A stretch of 64,000 bases of DNA from NCBI GenBank assembly GCA_900110015.1, contig FOCD01000001.1, forward strand, positions 868,001 through 932,000. Direction: 5' to 3'. The position numbers and the translations under genes are program-made. This DNA comes from Terribacillus saccharophilus (GTDB lineage: Bacteria; Bacillota; Bacilli; Bacillales; Amphibacillaceae). Under the pieces are notes generated by a model, which made no database searches, was not told the DNA's origin, and saw only the letters and a program-made list of their open reading frames with translations. Shown in pieces: positions 18,637 through 29,479 of this stretch. How positions within the stretch are numbered: position 1 is the first letter of the stretch; every line of letters begins with the position of its first letter.

Positions 18637-21039
18637 CTACATGAGCGAATACGGCTGTAAATCAACGTGTATTTGCAAATCTTCTTTTTTCCGCGCATCT
18701 TCGTAGTGATGAAGGATTCTTCTGATCACATCCCGAAGGTTCGGTTCGTTTTTGTATTTTACCATGCACTGGAAGCGATATCTATCTTTGATCCGCGCCA
18801 GCGGCGATGGAGTAGGTCCAAGTATCCGGACCTGATCGGACAGGTGCTTTTGGAGCAGCTGTACAATCGTCTGTGTCGTCTGCATTGCTTTTACTTGGTT
18901 CTGGTGACTGACCGTCAATAGAGCCAGATAATAATAAGGCGGATATTGAAAAGCTCTCCGTGTTTGCATTTCCGTCTGGAAAAATGGACGATAATCCCCT
19001 GCTGCAGCAAGTTCAACACTGTAATGTTCCGGAGAATATGTTTGGATGATGACTTCTCCAGGCAAACTGTGCCGACCAGCTCGTCCGCTCACCTGTGTCA
19101 GCAGCTGGAACGTCTTTTCTGCAGCACGAAAGTCAGGCAAATGCAGCATAGAGTCTGCCGCCAGGACACCGACAAGCGTTACTCTTTCGAAATCCAGCCC
19201 TTTTGCAATCATCTGGGTACCAAGCAGAATATCGGCTTCTCCTCTACCAAATGCGCCAAGCAGCTTTTCATGTGCACCTTTGCGCCTTGTCGTGTCAACA
19301 TCCATTCGAATGACACGAGCTTCCGGCAGCAGCTGTGTGAGTGATTCTTCTACTTTTTGTGTACCCGTACCAAAATAACGTATCGTATCACTTTCACAAG
19401 CAGGGCAGATGGAAGGCATCCGCTCTTCGTAGCCGCAATAATGGCATTTAAGCTGCTCACTGCTTCTATGGTATGTGAGCGTTATATCACAATGCGGACA
19501 TTCCACTGTATGACCGCAGTCACGGCACATGACAAATGTGCTGTACCCGCGACGGTTGAGGAAGAGAACAATCTGTTCTTTTCTACGAATGCGTTCTTTC
19601 ATTTGTTCCAGCAGTTCTCGGGCAAAGATTGACCGGTTGCCCGCATGCAGCTCATCTCGCATATCAATGATCTGATAATCTGGCATCGATGCATGATTCA
19701 CGCGCTCTGGAAGCTCCAGCATATGGTAGACGCCTTTTTCAGCTCTAGCATATGATTCGAGTGAAGGTGTCGCACTACCAAGAACAACCGGAGCATGATG
19801 ATATTTCCCACGAAAAACAGCAATATCGCGGGCATGATATTTGGGGTGGTCTTCCTGCTTGTAACTTGTTTCATGTTCTTCATCTATAATGATTATTCCC
19901 AGATTTTCAAAAGGAGCAAAAATGGCAGATCTGGCACCGACGGCTACCTTAACTTGCTTACGCTGAATCTTTCGCCATTCATCGTACTTCTCACCGGCTG
20001 ATAAAGCACTGTGCAGTACGGCAACATCAGAGCCGAATCTTCCTTTGAAACGGTTGACTGTCTGGGGAGTAAGTGCTATTTCAGGAACTAGAACAATCGC
20101 TTCCTGCCCTTTTTCCAGTACCTGCTGGATTGCCTGCAAATAAACTTCTGTCTTCCCGCTTCCAGTAACGCCGTGCAGCAGAAAGACTTCATGCGCTTGG
20201 GACTGGATGCTTTCAAGTATCGGTTCAAGAGATTTCGCCTGTGAATCTGAAAGCTCTAAGGGTTTCGTACGCTCAATTTGCTTATCCTTGTATGGATCAC
20301 GGAGTATTTCTTTATCATATGACCGAAGTAATCCGGCATCCAGCAAGGGCTTAAGCGTAGAGCCTGTCGTCTCGTACATTTCAAGCAAATGCTTCTGCGC
20401 GATTTGACCTGGCTCTTCAATGAAATGCTCAAGAAGCGCTCTTTGTTTCATAGCGCGAGCGTTCACTTTGCCTAGCGCCTCTTGAAGTTCCTCAACAGAA
20501 CTGTCTGCATCAATCATCCGGATTGTTTTCTTCGTTTCTTTAGAGTTAACTTGGTAGCGCAGTTCTATTTGACCCGCTTTGATCGCCTGTTGCAGAACCG
20601 CTAAAGGAACACCGCTATGCTCGAATTGCTCGTACATGCTAGTATCTTCTTCCTGAAATAGCGGCATCAATGCTTCTGATATATTCCCAGTCCTCACAAG
20701 TACTTTCTGATATGTCGCCTTCATCGCTTGCGGCAGCATCGCCTGGAGGGCGGTGATATGGAAACTTAATGTCTGCTCTCCCATCCATACTCCTAAATCA
20801 AGCAATTCTGGGGTTAACGCCGGAAGCAGATCCATTGTTTCCTGAATTTCCTTTAGCTTGTCCACTTCAGCAGAACTGCTGATCTCCAGGACGAAACCCA
20901 TGATGCGGCGATTTCCAAATGGTACGATGACACGCATTCCCGGCTGGAGTACGTTGATCAATTTTTCAGGAATCAAATAATCATACACGCGGTCGGTCTG
21001 ACTGGCCGGGACGTCAACAACAACCTTCGCGATGTTCAT
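18637..21039 (-). CDS. priA: Primosomal protein N' (PriA helicase)
   Basis: Replication-restart helicase that recognises stalled forks and loads the primosome. 800 residues. It has an N-terminal DNA-binding domain, Walker A GVTGSGKTE and Walker B DEEH in the helicase core, and a cysteine cluster of C-x2-C pairs between motifs III and IV (CRDCGHTVECPHC and CHYCGY) that binds two zinc ions. The start overlaps the coaBC stop by four bases (ATGA). Confidence 0.97.
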   Translation of the reverse strand: MNIAKVVVDVPASQTDRVYDYLIPEKLINVLQPGMRVIVPFGNRRIMGFVLEISSSAEVDKLKEIQETMDLLPALTPELLDLGVWMGEQTLSFHITALQAMLPQAMKATYQKVLVRTGNISEALMPLFQEEDTSMYEQFEHSGVPLAVLQQAIKAGQIELRYQVNSKETKKTIRMIDADSSVEELQEALGKVNARAMKQRALLEHFIEEPGQIAQKHLLEMYETTGSTLKPLLDAGLLRSYDKEILRDPYKDKQIERTKPLELSDSQAKSLEPILESIQSQAHEVFLLHGVTGSGKTEVYLQAIQQVLEKGQEAIVLVPEIALTPQTVNRFKGRFGSDVAVLHSALSAGEKYDEWRKIQRKQVKVAVGARSAIFAPFENLGIIIIDEEHETSYKQEDHPKYHARDIAVFRGKYHHAPVVLGSATPSLESYARAEKGVYHMLELPERVNHASMPDYQIIDMRDELHAGNRSIFARELLEQMKERIRRKEQIVLFLNRRGYSTFVMCRDCGHTVECPHCDITLTYHRSSEQLKCHYCGYEERMPSICPACESDTIRYFGTGTQKVEESLTQLLPEARVIRMDVDTTRRKGAHEKLLGAFGRGEADILLGTQMIAKGLDFERVTLVGVLAADSMLHLPDFRAAEKTFQLLTQVSGRAGRHSLPGEVIIQTYSPEHYSVELAAAGDYRPFFQTEMQTRRAFQYPPYYYLALLTVSHQNQVKAMQTTQTIVQLLQKHLSDQVRILGPTPSPLARIKDRYRFQCMVKYKNEPNLRDVIRRILHHYEDARKKEDLQIHVDLQPYSLM

Positions 21040-22244
21040 TTTCTGTCAGCCTCCATATCTTGCACAATCTCATCTAGAATCCGGTGGGCAATCTGTTTTT
21101 TCGTATCAGAAGGCAGGTGCTGTTCCTTGCCTTCTCTGTTTAAGTAAATCACTTCGTTGGTGTCAGATTGAAAACCTGCGCCTGTCTTTCCGACTGTATT
21201 CACACAAATGGCGTCTAAATGCTTCCGCTCGAGCTTTCCTATGCCATATGCTACAGCATCATTTGTCTCAGCAGCAAAACCGACAAGGAACTGATGCTGC
21301 TTCCGCTGTCCGAGTGTCAGAAGTATATCGGTAGTCCGTTCCATTTCAATGGACAAGTTTCCATCCTGTTTTTTCACTTTAGAGTCGAATGTTTGAACCG
21401 GTCGATAATCAGCTACAGCTGCAGCTTTGATAACGATATCCTGCTGGTCGTATACTGATAGTACCTGGTCCAGCATCTCCTGGGCACTTGTAATATCTAT
21501 CCGTTTTACCCCAAGAGGTGTAGCTAACTGGGATGGTCCGCTCACAAGCGTCACATCTGCCCCGCGTTTAGCAGCGGCCTCTGCCACAGCATAGCCCATC
21601 TTGCCCGAAGAATGGTTCGTGAAGAAACGTACAGGATCAATCGTTTCCTGAGTTGGTCCTGCCGTTACTAACACTTTTTTACCTTCTAGATCACGCTTGG
21701 GCTCTGTTCTTTCTTCTAGGATTCGGATAATGGATTCCGGCTCTTCCAGTCTGCCCTTACCAACATATCCACAAGCAAGGTAACCAGCTTCTGGTTCGAT
21801 AAAGTGGTAACCCCAGTCATCAAGTTGCTGCATATTACGGATTACTGCAGGATGTGCGTACATATGAACGTTCATAGCAGGCGCAATGTAGACAGGTGCC
21901 TCTGTTGCAAGCAATGTAGTCGTCAACATATCATCTGCTATACCTGCAGCAAGTTTTCCTATGAGATTAGCGGTTGTTGGCGCAAGCAGGAATAGGTCTG
22001 CTTTATCTGCTAAATCTATATGAGCAATTTTCTCTGGGTGTTTTTCATCAAAGGTATCCGTATATACCGGGTTACGGGATAACGCCTGGAACGTGAGCGG
22101 TGTCACGAATTCTGCTGCATGCTTTGTCATGATGACATGAACATCTGCACCCCGTTGTGTCAGTTTGCTCGTCAATGCACATGCCTTATATGCAGCGATG
22201 CCTCCGGAAACTCCCAGACAAATAGTCTTACCAGCTAAATTCAT
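21036..22244 (-). CDS. coaBC: Bifunctional phosphopantothenoylcysteine decarboxylase / phosphopantothenate-cysteine ligase
   Basis: Catalyses two consecutive steps of coenzyme A synthesis. 402 residues. The N-terminal FMN-dependent CoaC domain has GVSGGIAAYKA, the substrate-binding APAMNVHMY and the ACGYVGKGRL segment with the active cysteine. The C-terminal CoaB domain starts around residue 185 with VTAGPTQETIDPVRF and NHSSGKMGYA. The frame continues to 22340, through an intergenic hairpin, but AGGAGGGGG 7 bases before the ATG at 22244 fixes the start. Confidence 0.96.
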   Translation of the reverse strand: MNLAGKTICLGVSGGIAAYKACALTSKLTQRGADVHVIMTKHAAEFVTPLTFQALSRNPVYTDTFDEKHPEKIAHIDLADKADLFLLAPTTANLIGKLAAGIADDMLTTTLLATEAPVYIAPAMNVHMYAHPAVIRNMQQLDDWGYHFIEPEAGYLACGYVGKGRLEEPESIIRILEERTEPKRDLEGKKVLVTAGPTQETIDPVRFFTNHSSGKMGYAVAEAAAKRGADVTLVSGPSQLATPLGVKRIDITSAQEMLDQVLSVYDQQDIVIKAAAVADYRPVQTFDSKVKKQDGNLSIEMERTTDILLTLGQRKQHQFLVGFAAETNDAVAYGIGKLERKHLDAICVNTVGKTGAGFQSDTNEVIYLNREGKEQHLPSDTKKQIAHRILDEIVQDMEADRK

Positions 22245-22270
22245 TACACTTCCCCCTCCTGATGCACAAT

Positions 22271-22309
22271 AAGAAAGAAACCCCCGCTTGGTGTTCACCA
22301 TCGCGAGGG
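22271..22309 (-). terminator. Terminator-like hairpin between rpoZ and coaBC
   Basis: On the minus strand CCCTCGC pairs with GCGGGGG (22303-22309 with 22281-22287, one G-T pair), with an inner GGTG/CACC stem, followed by TTTCTTTC. It lies after the rpoZ stop and before coaBC, so it should partly or fully end the remA-gmk-rpoZ transcript. Confidence 0.7.
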
Positions 22310-22343
22310 CATCTCCATCGGATGCACCTGGCATCCTCACCGT

Positions 22344-22541
22344 TTATTCTTCTGTATATTCCAATTGGTCAGCTTGGATTTCTTCCAGTGCGATACCAAC
22401 GTATTTATACGATTTCGGGTTTGCAATCTTCGTTGTCTTCGTCTCTTGCAGCTGACGTGCACGCTGTGAAGACAAAGTAACCAGTGTGTATTTCGAATTG
22501 ATCTTTTCCTGTAGTTTATCAATAGACGGTTCTAGCATCAT
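22344..22541 (-). CDS. rpoZ: RNA polymerase omega subunit
   Basis: 65 residues, MMLEPSIDKLQEKI with the conserved YTLVTLSSQRARQL and KYVGIALEEI segments. Omega stabilises the beta' subunit of RNA polymerase. An open frame runs upstream through gmk; of the two adjacent ATGs, the one at 22541 is 9 bases from GGAGG and is preferred. It begins one base after the gmk stop. Confidence 0.95.
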   Translation of the reverse strand: MMLEPSIDKLQEKINSKYTLVTLSSQRARQLQETKTTKIANPKSYKYVGIALEEIQADQLEYTEE

Positions 22542-22542
22542 A

Positions 22543-23432
<890 letters not shown>

Positions 23433-23578
23433 CTTGCTTCTCCCTTCTTGCTGTACTGCTCTTTTGACTGGCGTTTCAAACTTCTTATAATGTCATGAGA
23501 ATCCGCTCTACAGCTCTAATTGTTAGAAGCATCTTCTTTTCATTATACCTTTATCATCAATTAAACCATATCTTATTC

Positions 23579-23607
23579 ATTATAATTATATCTTAAACCA
23601 AACTCAA
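23579..23607 (-). promoter_or_regulatory. Sigma-A promoter of remA-gmk-rpoZ
   Basis: Minus strand: -35 TTGAGT (23602-23607), 17-base spacer, -10 TATAAT (23579-23584). It is just beyond the yicC stop, with about 140 bases of leader before remA. Confidence 0.75.
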
Positions 23608-23609
23608 CA

Positions 23610-24488
23610 CTATTCTATATTTTGCACTTGCTCTTTTATTTTCTCCAGCTCCGATTTCATGCTTACTACGATTATACCGATAGAGGAAGCGGTCGATTTG
23701 GAGCCGATCGTATTCACTTCCCGCTGCATCTCCTGCAGGATAAAATCGCATGTCCTGCCGACAGGTACAGTCTTCTCAAGGTTTATAGCAAGCTGATCTA
23801 AATGACTCTCCAATCGGATGAGTTCTTCGGTTATATCACCTTTTTCAGCTAGCAATGCTATTTCCTGATACAGACGGCTGTTCTCCGGCAATCCACCATC
23901 AACGTAGCTTGTTATCCTGTCCTCGATGCGCCGTTTATAAGCTTCCATCACCTGCTGAAGCAGCTCTGCCAGCTGCTTCAGCATGGTTTGGATGTCAGTC
24001 ATCCTATTTTGGATATCCTTTGCTAAAGCGTTGCCTTCTGCTGTACGCATTTGGATGAAGGCTTCTAATGCGCCATGCAGAGCCTTTTCAACCAAGTCCG
24101 GTAGTTCTGTCAGCTCTGGCTGCGCTTCTTCCAAAAGGATATCAGCAGATTGAGACAGCAGTGTATCTATCGTAATGTCTCCTCGAAGATCAAAAGCGGA
24201 TCGTATAGCTCTAAGCTTAACCATATATTCCTCAGCTAATTCCCAATCAATGGATAATTCGCGTTTTCGCAAACCTCCGCCATCGATATCCACTATTAGT
24301 TCCAGCTTGCCTCTGCTGACAGACTGCTGCAGCTGATCCTTTACAGACGTTTCAAGATAAGCAGCCGCTTTTGACAGCTTGCATTTGATATCTAAGTACC
24401 TGGAGTTGACACCCTTCAATTCCGCTGTAACCGTGAGACTGTTTCTGGATGCCACACTCCTGCCATACCCTGTCATGCTTTTAGTCAA
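23610..24488 (-). CDS. yloC: YicC/YloC-family endoribonuclease
   Basis: 292 residues beginning MTKSMTGYGRS and ending with the conserved C-terminal block EMQREVNTIGSKS and KSELEKIKEQVQNIE, the DUF1732 domain. Family members are endoribonucleases acting in RNA turnover. The start is TTG: GGAGGGATTAGC places it 7 bases from a strong ribosome site, whereas the next ATG (24476) is too far and would lose the conserved N-terminus. It precedes remA as in B. subtilis. Confidence 0.93.
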   Translation of the reverse strand: MTKSMTGYGRSVASRNSLTVTAELKGVNSRYLDIKCKLSKAAAYLETSVKDQLQQSVSRGKLELIVDIDGGGLRKRELSIDWELAEEYMVKLRAIRSAFDLRGDITIDTLLSQSADILLEEAQPELTELPDLVEKALHGALEAFIQMRTAEGNALAKDIQNRMTDIQTMLKQLAELLQQVMEAYKRRIEDRITSYVDGGLPENSRLYQEIALLAEKGDITEELIRLESHLDQLAINLEKTVPVGRTCDFILQEMQREVNTIGSKSTASSIGIIVVSMKSELEKIKEQVQNIE

Positions 24489-24570
24489 GCTAATCCCTCC
24501 GGCTTTTTAGTAGTCACAGTGTATCAGAATCAAGACTGTTTGTCCTGTATCAAGAACGCGGTAAACATAA

Positions 24571-24604
24571 AAGCATGCTGCCTATGTATCCTGGCAGCAT
24601 GCTT
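24571..24604. terminator. Terminator after the P-type ATPase
   Basis: A perfect 12-bp stem (24571-24582 with 24593-24604) around a 10-base loop is followed on the minus strand by TTATGTTT. It lies 5 bases past the ATPase stop codon. Confidence 0.85.
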
Positions 24605-24609
24605 CTTAT

Positions 24610-27252
24610 TTATTTCTTTAGAAAACCGAAGAGTACGGTAGGAACAGCGCTTAGCCCCATAATCAACAACCAATCCCGCATAATTAAGTCTGTCGTATGG
24701 AAAATCGGCTGTAGCGGGCCGACATAAATAACAGCAAGTAATAAAATGAGGGATGACAGCACGGCACCTATGAGCCACATATTTCCAAATGGATTGCGAG
24801 CAAACACCGATTTTTCACTGCGGCAGTCAAATACGTGAATCAGTTGTGCCATAACTAATGTAGCAAACGCTGTTGTCTGTGCATAAACAAGTCTTTCCGG
24901 ATCTCCTTGGTACATGAGCATGAAAGCAATGATTGTCACAGATCCTATCAGAATACCTCGGGTAACGATTTTCGTACCAAGTCCCCTCGCAAAGATACCT
25001 TCGTTCGGATGACGCGGTTTTTGCTTCATCACTTCATCTTCAGCCTTGTCCATACCGAGGGCAATGGCTGGCAGACCATCTGTCACTAAATTCACCCATA
25101 AAATTTGAATAGGTACTAACGGCATTGGCAACGCCAGAATCATGGCAAATAGCATCACCAGGATTTCACCAACATTGGAAGCTAGCAAGTAGCGCACAAA
25201 CTTTCTTATATTGGAGTAGATTGTGCGTCCTTCCTTGATGGCTGCTTTAATAGTGGCAAAATTATCATCCATTAAGACAAGTGCACTTGCTTCTTTGGCA
25301 ACATCTGTACCTGTGACACCCATGCTGATGCCTATGTCGCTTGCTTTGATCGCCGGTGCATCATTGACGCCATCACCGGTCATCGCAACAATATGGCCGA
25401 CATTCTGCAGAGCTTGGACAATTCTAAGCTTATGTTCCGGAGTCACACGTGCAAACACGTACATACTATCTACATCTGCCTGCAGTTCTTCATCTGACAT
25501 GTGGTCTAGATCCTTACCTTCTACGACTCTGCCAGCTGGAGGCAGAATATGAAGCATATTGGCAATTGCGGCGGCTGTCTTCACATGATCACCTGTAATC
25601 ATGATCGTTTTAATTCCAGCTTTACGGCAATCAATGATTGCATCTTTTGCTTCCTTGCGCGGCGGGTCGATCAGTCCGTTCAGACCGATAAATATCATTT
25701 CTTTTTCCAGCTCTTCTTCTTTCGGCTGATATCCAGCTGGAAAGTGCCGGACACAAACAGCAATCGTTCGCAGTGCTTTAGCAGCCATTTGATCTACAGC
25801 TTCATACAATACTTTCTTATCCTTGCCAGCAAGCAGTTTTTTCTCTGCTCCATGATACGCAGCTTTTTCTATTAAAACATCTGGTGCGCCTTTCGTAATC
25901 GCAATCAGTTTCCCTTCAGGTGTCTTGACCAGAACGGTCATTCTTTTCCGCTTGCTGTCAAAGGGGATTTCATGCACAATGCTATAGCTGGATAAGTCGT
26001 CCACTTCAATTCCTGCTTTCTTCCCAGCGACAACAAGTGCCCCCTCAGTCGGATCACCATCGATCATCCAGCGCTTCTTTTTCCGGAATGCCTTTGCATG
26101 GCTCGACAAAACCCCATAACGAAGGAGGTGGATAAGTGCCTCTTCCTTCGTCTCTTTCCCGTCCCGGTAAAATCCACCTGATGGATCGTAGCCATCCCCT
26201 GTTACCGTATAGGTGTTTCCATCGAGATATATCTCTTTGACTGTCATTTGATTTTCTGTAAGTGTTCCAGTTTTATCTGAACAGATGACTGTGGCTGAGC
26301 CAAGAGTCTCCACAGCAGACAGCCGTCTGACGATAGCTTTTTGTTTGATCATACGCTGCACACCAAGTGAAAGGGCTACCGTCACAATTGCTGGAAGTCC
26401 TTCCGGTATAACCGCTACCGCAAGTGAGACACCAGCAATAAGCATCTCGTATAACGGATTGCCTCGATAAACTCCCGCAAGAACTGTTAACGCAGTGAGA
26501 AGTAAGGCAATGACAATGAGTACCTTTCCGAGCTTCTCCAGTCTTCTTTCAAGCGGCGTCTGCTTTCGTTTTGTATCAACAAGAAGTTCAGCAATTTGCC
26601 CGACTGCCGTATTCATACCGGTTCCAATGACGATTCCAGTACCGCTTCCCCGTGTTACAAGAGAACTCATGAATGCGATATTGTGCTGATCCTGAGGCCC
26701 CAGTTGATCTGCTTGCAGTTTCTCTGTCACCTTGGCAACAGGCAACGATTCTCCGGTAAGTGCAGATTCCTCTGTTTCCAGACTTGTCACATTAACCAAA
26801 CGCAGATCAGCAGGTACTCGGTCACCTGCAGTCAGTGATACGACATCACCAACGACCAGTTCTGCCGATGATATCCTCGCCCATTGTCCATCCCGCAGCA
26901 CACGCGCCATCGGGGCATTTAATTCCTTCAGTTTGCTGAGAGATTTTTCAGCATTTCTTTCCTGAAAGAAGCCAATCAGCGCATTTAACAGAACGATCAG
27001 CAGGATGGCAATGCTATCGATATACTCGCCCAACAGTCCAGAGACGACCGTCGCTGCGAGAAGCACCAGAACCATAAAGTCTTTGAACTGTCCAAAAAAT
27101 AGCGCAAGCTGGGAAACTCCTTTTTCTTCTTTCCATTCATTTTTTCCATCCCGCTTCAGCCGCTGGTCTACTTCCTTTGTGCTAAGTCCTTTATGTGTGT
27201 TGGAATTTGTCTGTTGAGCTGTTTCCTCTGCTGAAATTTGATACCATCGCAC
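24610..27252 (-). CDS. yloB: P-type calcium-transporting ATPase (YloB family)
   Basis: 880-residue type II P-type ATPase of the SERCA/PMR1-like group. It has the cation-ATPase N-terminal domain, LTGES of the actuator domain, the phosphorylation motif [14 protein letters not shown] in the nucleotide domain, the hinge [10 protein letters not shown], the PEGL segment in M4, and about ten membrane helices. The B. subtilis homologue is a Ca-ATPase used in sporulation. The open frame reaches 27465, but the good start is GTG at 27252, 8 bases after GGAGG. It is divergent from rqcH. Confidence 0.93.
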   Translation of the reverse strand: MRWYQISAEETAQQTNSNTHKGLSTKEVDQRLKRDGKNEWKEEKGVSQLALFFGQFKDFMVLVLLAATVVSGLLGEYIDSIAILLIVLLNALIGFFQERNAEKSLSKLKELNAPMARVLRDGQWARISSAELVVGDVVSLTAGDRVPADLRLVNVTSLETEESALTGESLPVAKVTEKLQADQLGPQDQHNIAFMSSLVTRGSGTGIVIGTGMNTAVGQIAELLVDTKRKQTPLERRLEKLGKVLIVIALLLTALTVLAGVYRGNPLYEMLIAGVSLAVAVIPEGLPAIVTVALSLGVQRMIKQKAIVRRLSAVETLGSATVICSDKTGTLTENQMTVKEIYLDGNTYTVTGDGYDPSGGFYRDGKETKEEALIHLLRYGVLSSHAKAFRKKKRWMIDGDPTEGALVVAGKKAGIEVDDLSSYSIVHEIPFDSKRKRMTVLVKTPEGKLIAITKGAPDVLIEKAAYHGAEKKLLAGKDKKVLYEAVDQMAAKALRTIAVCVRHFPAGYQPKEEELEKEMIFIGLNGLIDPPRKEAKDAIIDCRKAGIKTIMITGDHVKTAAAIANMLHILPPAGRVVEGKDLDHMSDEELQADVDSMYVFARVTPEHKLRIVQALQNVGHIVAMTGDGVNDAPAIKASDIGISMGVTGTDVAKEASALVLMDDNFATIKAAIKEGRTIYSNIRKFVRYLLASNVGEILVMLFAMILALPMPLVPIQILWVNLVTDGLPAIALGMDKAEDEVMKQKPRHPNEGIFARGLGTKIVTRGILIGSVTIIAFMLMYQGDPERLVYAQTTAFATLVMAQLIHVFDCRSEKSVFARNPFGNMWLIGAVLSSLILLLAVIYVGPLQPIFHTTDLIMRDWLLIMGLSAVPTVLFGFLKK

Positions 27253-27309
27253 ATTGCATACCTCCACCCTTATTTCTAAAGTAAATGTATGCGTGCTTGT
27301 CCGATAAAA

Positions 27310-27318
27310 TGCTATACT
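27310..27318 (+). promoter_or_regulatory. Extended -10 element for rqcH
   Basis: TGCTATACT is an extended -10 (TGn plus TATACT at 27313-27318) 23 bases before the rqcH ATG. No good -35 is present at 17 bases. Confidence 0.45.
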
Positions 27319-27340
27319 AGCAGAGAATGAGGTGAAACAT

Positions 27341-29047
27341 ATGGCATTTGACGGAATAGTAACTAGAGCGATGGCCAAAGAGCTGCATGACACATTGGCA
27401 ACTGGCCGTCTATCAAAAATATACCAGCCGACGGATACGGAGATCGTGCTCACCTTCCGCAGCAAAGGGAAGAATCACGCACTATTATTGTCGGCGCATC
27501 CAAGCTATGCACGAGTGCATATTACAAACGATACCTATCAGAATCCCCAGAATCCTCCGATGTTCTGTATGCTTCTACGAAAGCATCTGGCAGGCGGGTT
27601 TCTTGAAAAAGTAGAGCAATTCGAAAATGAACGGATCATCCAGCTTAGTTTCGTCAGCAAAGATGAGCTCGGTGACCAGACATCCAAGCGAATTATCATG
27701 GAAGTGATGGGAAAACACAGTAACATCATGCTGGTCGATAATGAAACGGATATGATCATCGACAGCATCAAACATATCTCATCCAGCGTGAACCGACACC
27801 GGACAATCCTTCCCGGTCAGACGTACAAGCTTCCTCCGAGTCAGGAGAAGCTGAACCCGTTTACTTTGGAACCAACAGAGTTTGCCCGGAAGCTTGACTT
27901 CAATACTGGCCAGATGAACAAACAGATTTTGAATATGCTGCAAGGTGTATCTCCTGTTTTGGCCAATGAAATGGCCCAGCAAGCATATTTGGGTGACAAA
28001 GAGAAATACGCCCAGGTTTACACACTTTTCATTGATAAGCTGAAGCAAGACGACTATGAGCCTACTTATTTTAGAGGAAAGAAAGAAGACTTCTACGTCA
28101 TGGATCTTGCTGGCATTGAGGGTGTGCGAGAACAGTACAGTTCAATGAGTGAACTTATCGATGCTTTTTATTCTGGAAAAGCCGAACGCGATCGCGTAAA
28201 ACAACAGGCTGGCGACTTGATTCGTTTCTTGAAAAATGAACGAGATAAGAACATCCGCAAGCTTTCTATCCATGAAAACACACTGAAAAAAGCTGAAAAA
28301 GCCGACAGCTATCAGCGGCGTGGGGAACTGCTGACTGCTCATATGCATCAAATCAAGCAAGGTGATACAGAGGCTGTCGTCACCGATTACTATGATCCAG
28401 ATCAACAGCAGCTCACCATTACACTCAATCCGAATAAAACACCAAGTGAGAATGCCCAAAGCTATTTCAAGCAATATAATAAATTGAAGAAATCTCGTAC
28501 GATGGTTGAATTGGAGCTCGAGAAAACGAATGCAGAAATCGACTATATTGATCAGCTCATCCAACAAGTAGAAGGTGCTCGGGAGCAGGATGTCGAAGAG
28601 ATTCGTGAGGAATTGCGGGAGCAAGGCTATTTAAAGGCAAAAGCCCAACAGAAAAAGAACAAAAAACCGAACCTGCCGCAGCCGGAAACTTATACCGCGA
28701 CAGACGGCACAACGATACTCGTTGGACATAATAATAAGCAAAACGAATACTTGACGATGAAGCTTGCCCACAAGCAGGATACTTGGCTTCATACGAAGGA
28801 TATACCAGGTTCTCACGTTGTTATTCGCGCTACTGAGCCGTCTGAGGAAACATTGGAAGAAGCAGCAAAACTAGCTGCTTGGTTCAGTAAATCAAAACTT
28901 TCTTCTTCAGTACCCGTCGATTATACAAGAATTCGTCACGTGAAGAAGCCAAACGGTGCTAAGCCTGGTTTTGTAACATATGATCAGCAAAAGACGTTGT
29001 ATGTTACTCCAGATGAGCAGTTTGTGAAACGTTTGGGGAAAAAATAA
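27341..29047 (+). CDS. rqcH: Ribosome quality-control factor RqcH (NFACT family)
   Basis: 568 residues with NFACT-N (1 to about 270), a coiled-coil middle (about 270-430) and NFACT-R at the C-terminus (VGHNNKQNEYLTMKLAHKQD, LHTKDIPGSHVVIR). RqcH binds 50S-peptidyl-tRNA complexes and adds C-terminal alanine tails that mark stalled peptides for degradation; older annotations call it a fibronectin-binding protein. A GTG nine bases upstream lies inside the ribosome site GAGGTG, so the ATG at 27341 is used. It is divergent from the ATPase and ends at a clear terminator. Confidence 0.95.
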   Translation: MAFDGIVTRAMAKELHDTLATGRLSKIYQPTDTEIVLTFRSKGKNHALLLSAHPSYARVHITNDTYQNPQNPPMFCMLLRKHLAGGFLEKVEQFENERIIQLSFVSKDELGDQTSKRIIMEVMGKHSNIMLVDNETDMIIDSIKHISSSVNRHRTILPGQTYKLPPSQEKLNPFTLEPTEFARKLDFNTGQMNKQILNMLQGVSPVLANEMAQQAYLGDKEKYAQVYTLFIDKLKQDDYEPTYFRGKKEDFYVMDLAGIEGVREQYSSMSELIDAFYSGKAERDRVKQQAGDLIRFLKNERDKNIRKLSIHENTLKKAEKADSYQRRGELLTAHMHQIKQGDTEAVVTDYYDPDQQQLTITLNPNKTPSENAQSYFKQYNKLKKSRTMVELELEKTNAEIDYIDQLIQQVEGAREQDVEEIREELREQGYLKAKAQQKKNKKPNLPQPETYTATDGTTILVGHNNKQNEYLTMKLAHKQDTWLHTKDIPGSHVVIRATEPSEETLEEAAKLAAWFSKSKLSSSVPVDYTRIRHVKKPNGAKPGFVTYDQQKTLYVTPDEQFVKRLGKK

Positions 29048-29072
29048 AGACGTGCGCTTCATATCAAAAAGG

Positions 29073-29107
29073 AAAACGCAGAGGCTTATGCCTTCTGCGT
29101 TTTTTTA
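29073..29107 (+). terminator. Terminator after rqcH
   Basis: ACGCAGAGGC pairs with GCCTTCTGCGT (one bulged T) around TTAT, followed by T7. It marks the left border of the accessory segment. Confidence 0.9.
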
Positions 29108-29479
29108 TGATTTTGTATAGATTAGAAATGATTTGTAGTGATACCTCTTACACCTTCCAGTCTCTATGTTCGTTTGGTGTTTCATATTCAATCTCAAGAA
29201 ATGTACTTCTCCATCTTCCTTTAGACTGGACCTCAACACTTAAAATACATAAATCATGTAGGTAACTTATAAAAAGGAATCAGTTGAAAACCAAAGGAGA
29301 TGTGCAAAGATAAATGACGACTGGGATTTTATTGCAGATTTAATAAAAAGAATGGATTATCTTTTTATTGAATCTAGCAGTCTATTAAATTAGAATAATA
29401 AAGGCAATATTACTTACATTTACCAATTCTAAGTAATATTAGAAAAGACAGCTTGTTATACATAAGAAGGAGTTACATT
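29108..29479. other. Non-coding gap with possible gene remnants
   Basis: AT-rich, no complete gene. Two short stretches look protein-like but lack start codons. One is on the minus strand, ending with a TAA near 29146 and encoding a C-terminus ending EIEYETPNEHRDWKV. The other is on the plus strand, ending with TAG near 29392 and including DDWDFIADLIKRMDYLF. They may be decayed gene ends; they could also be chance. Confidence 0.4.

Noticed and set aside
27253-27465. N-terminal extension of the P-type ATPase
   Set aside because: It overlaps the divergent rqcH start and its promoter; GGAGG fixes the GTG start at 27252.
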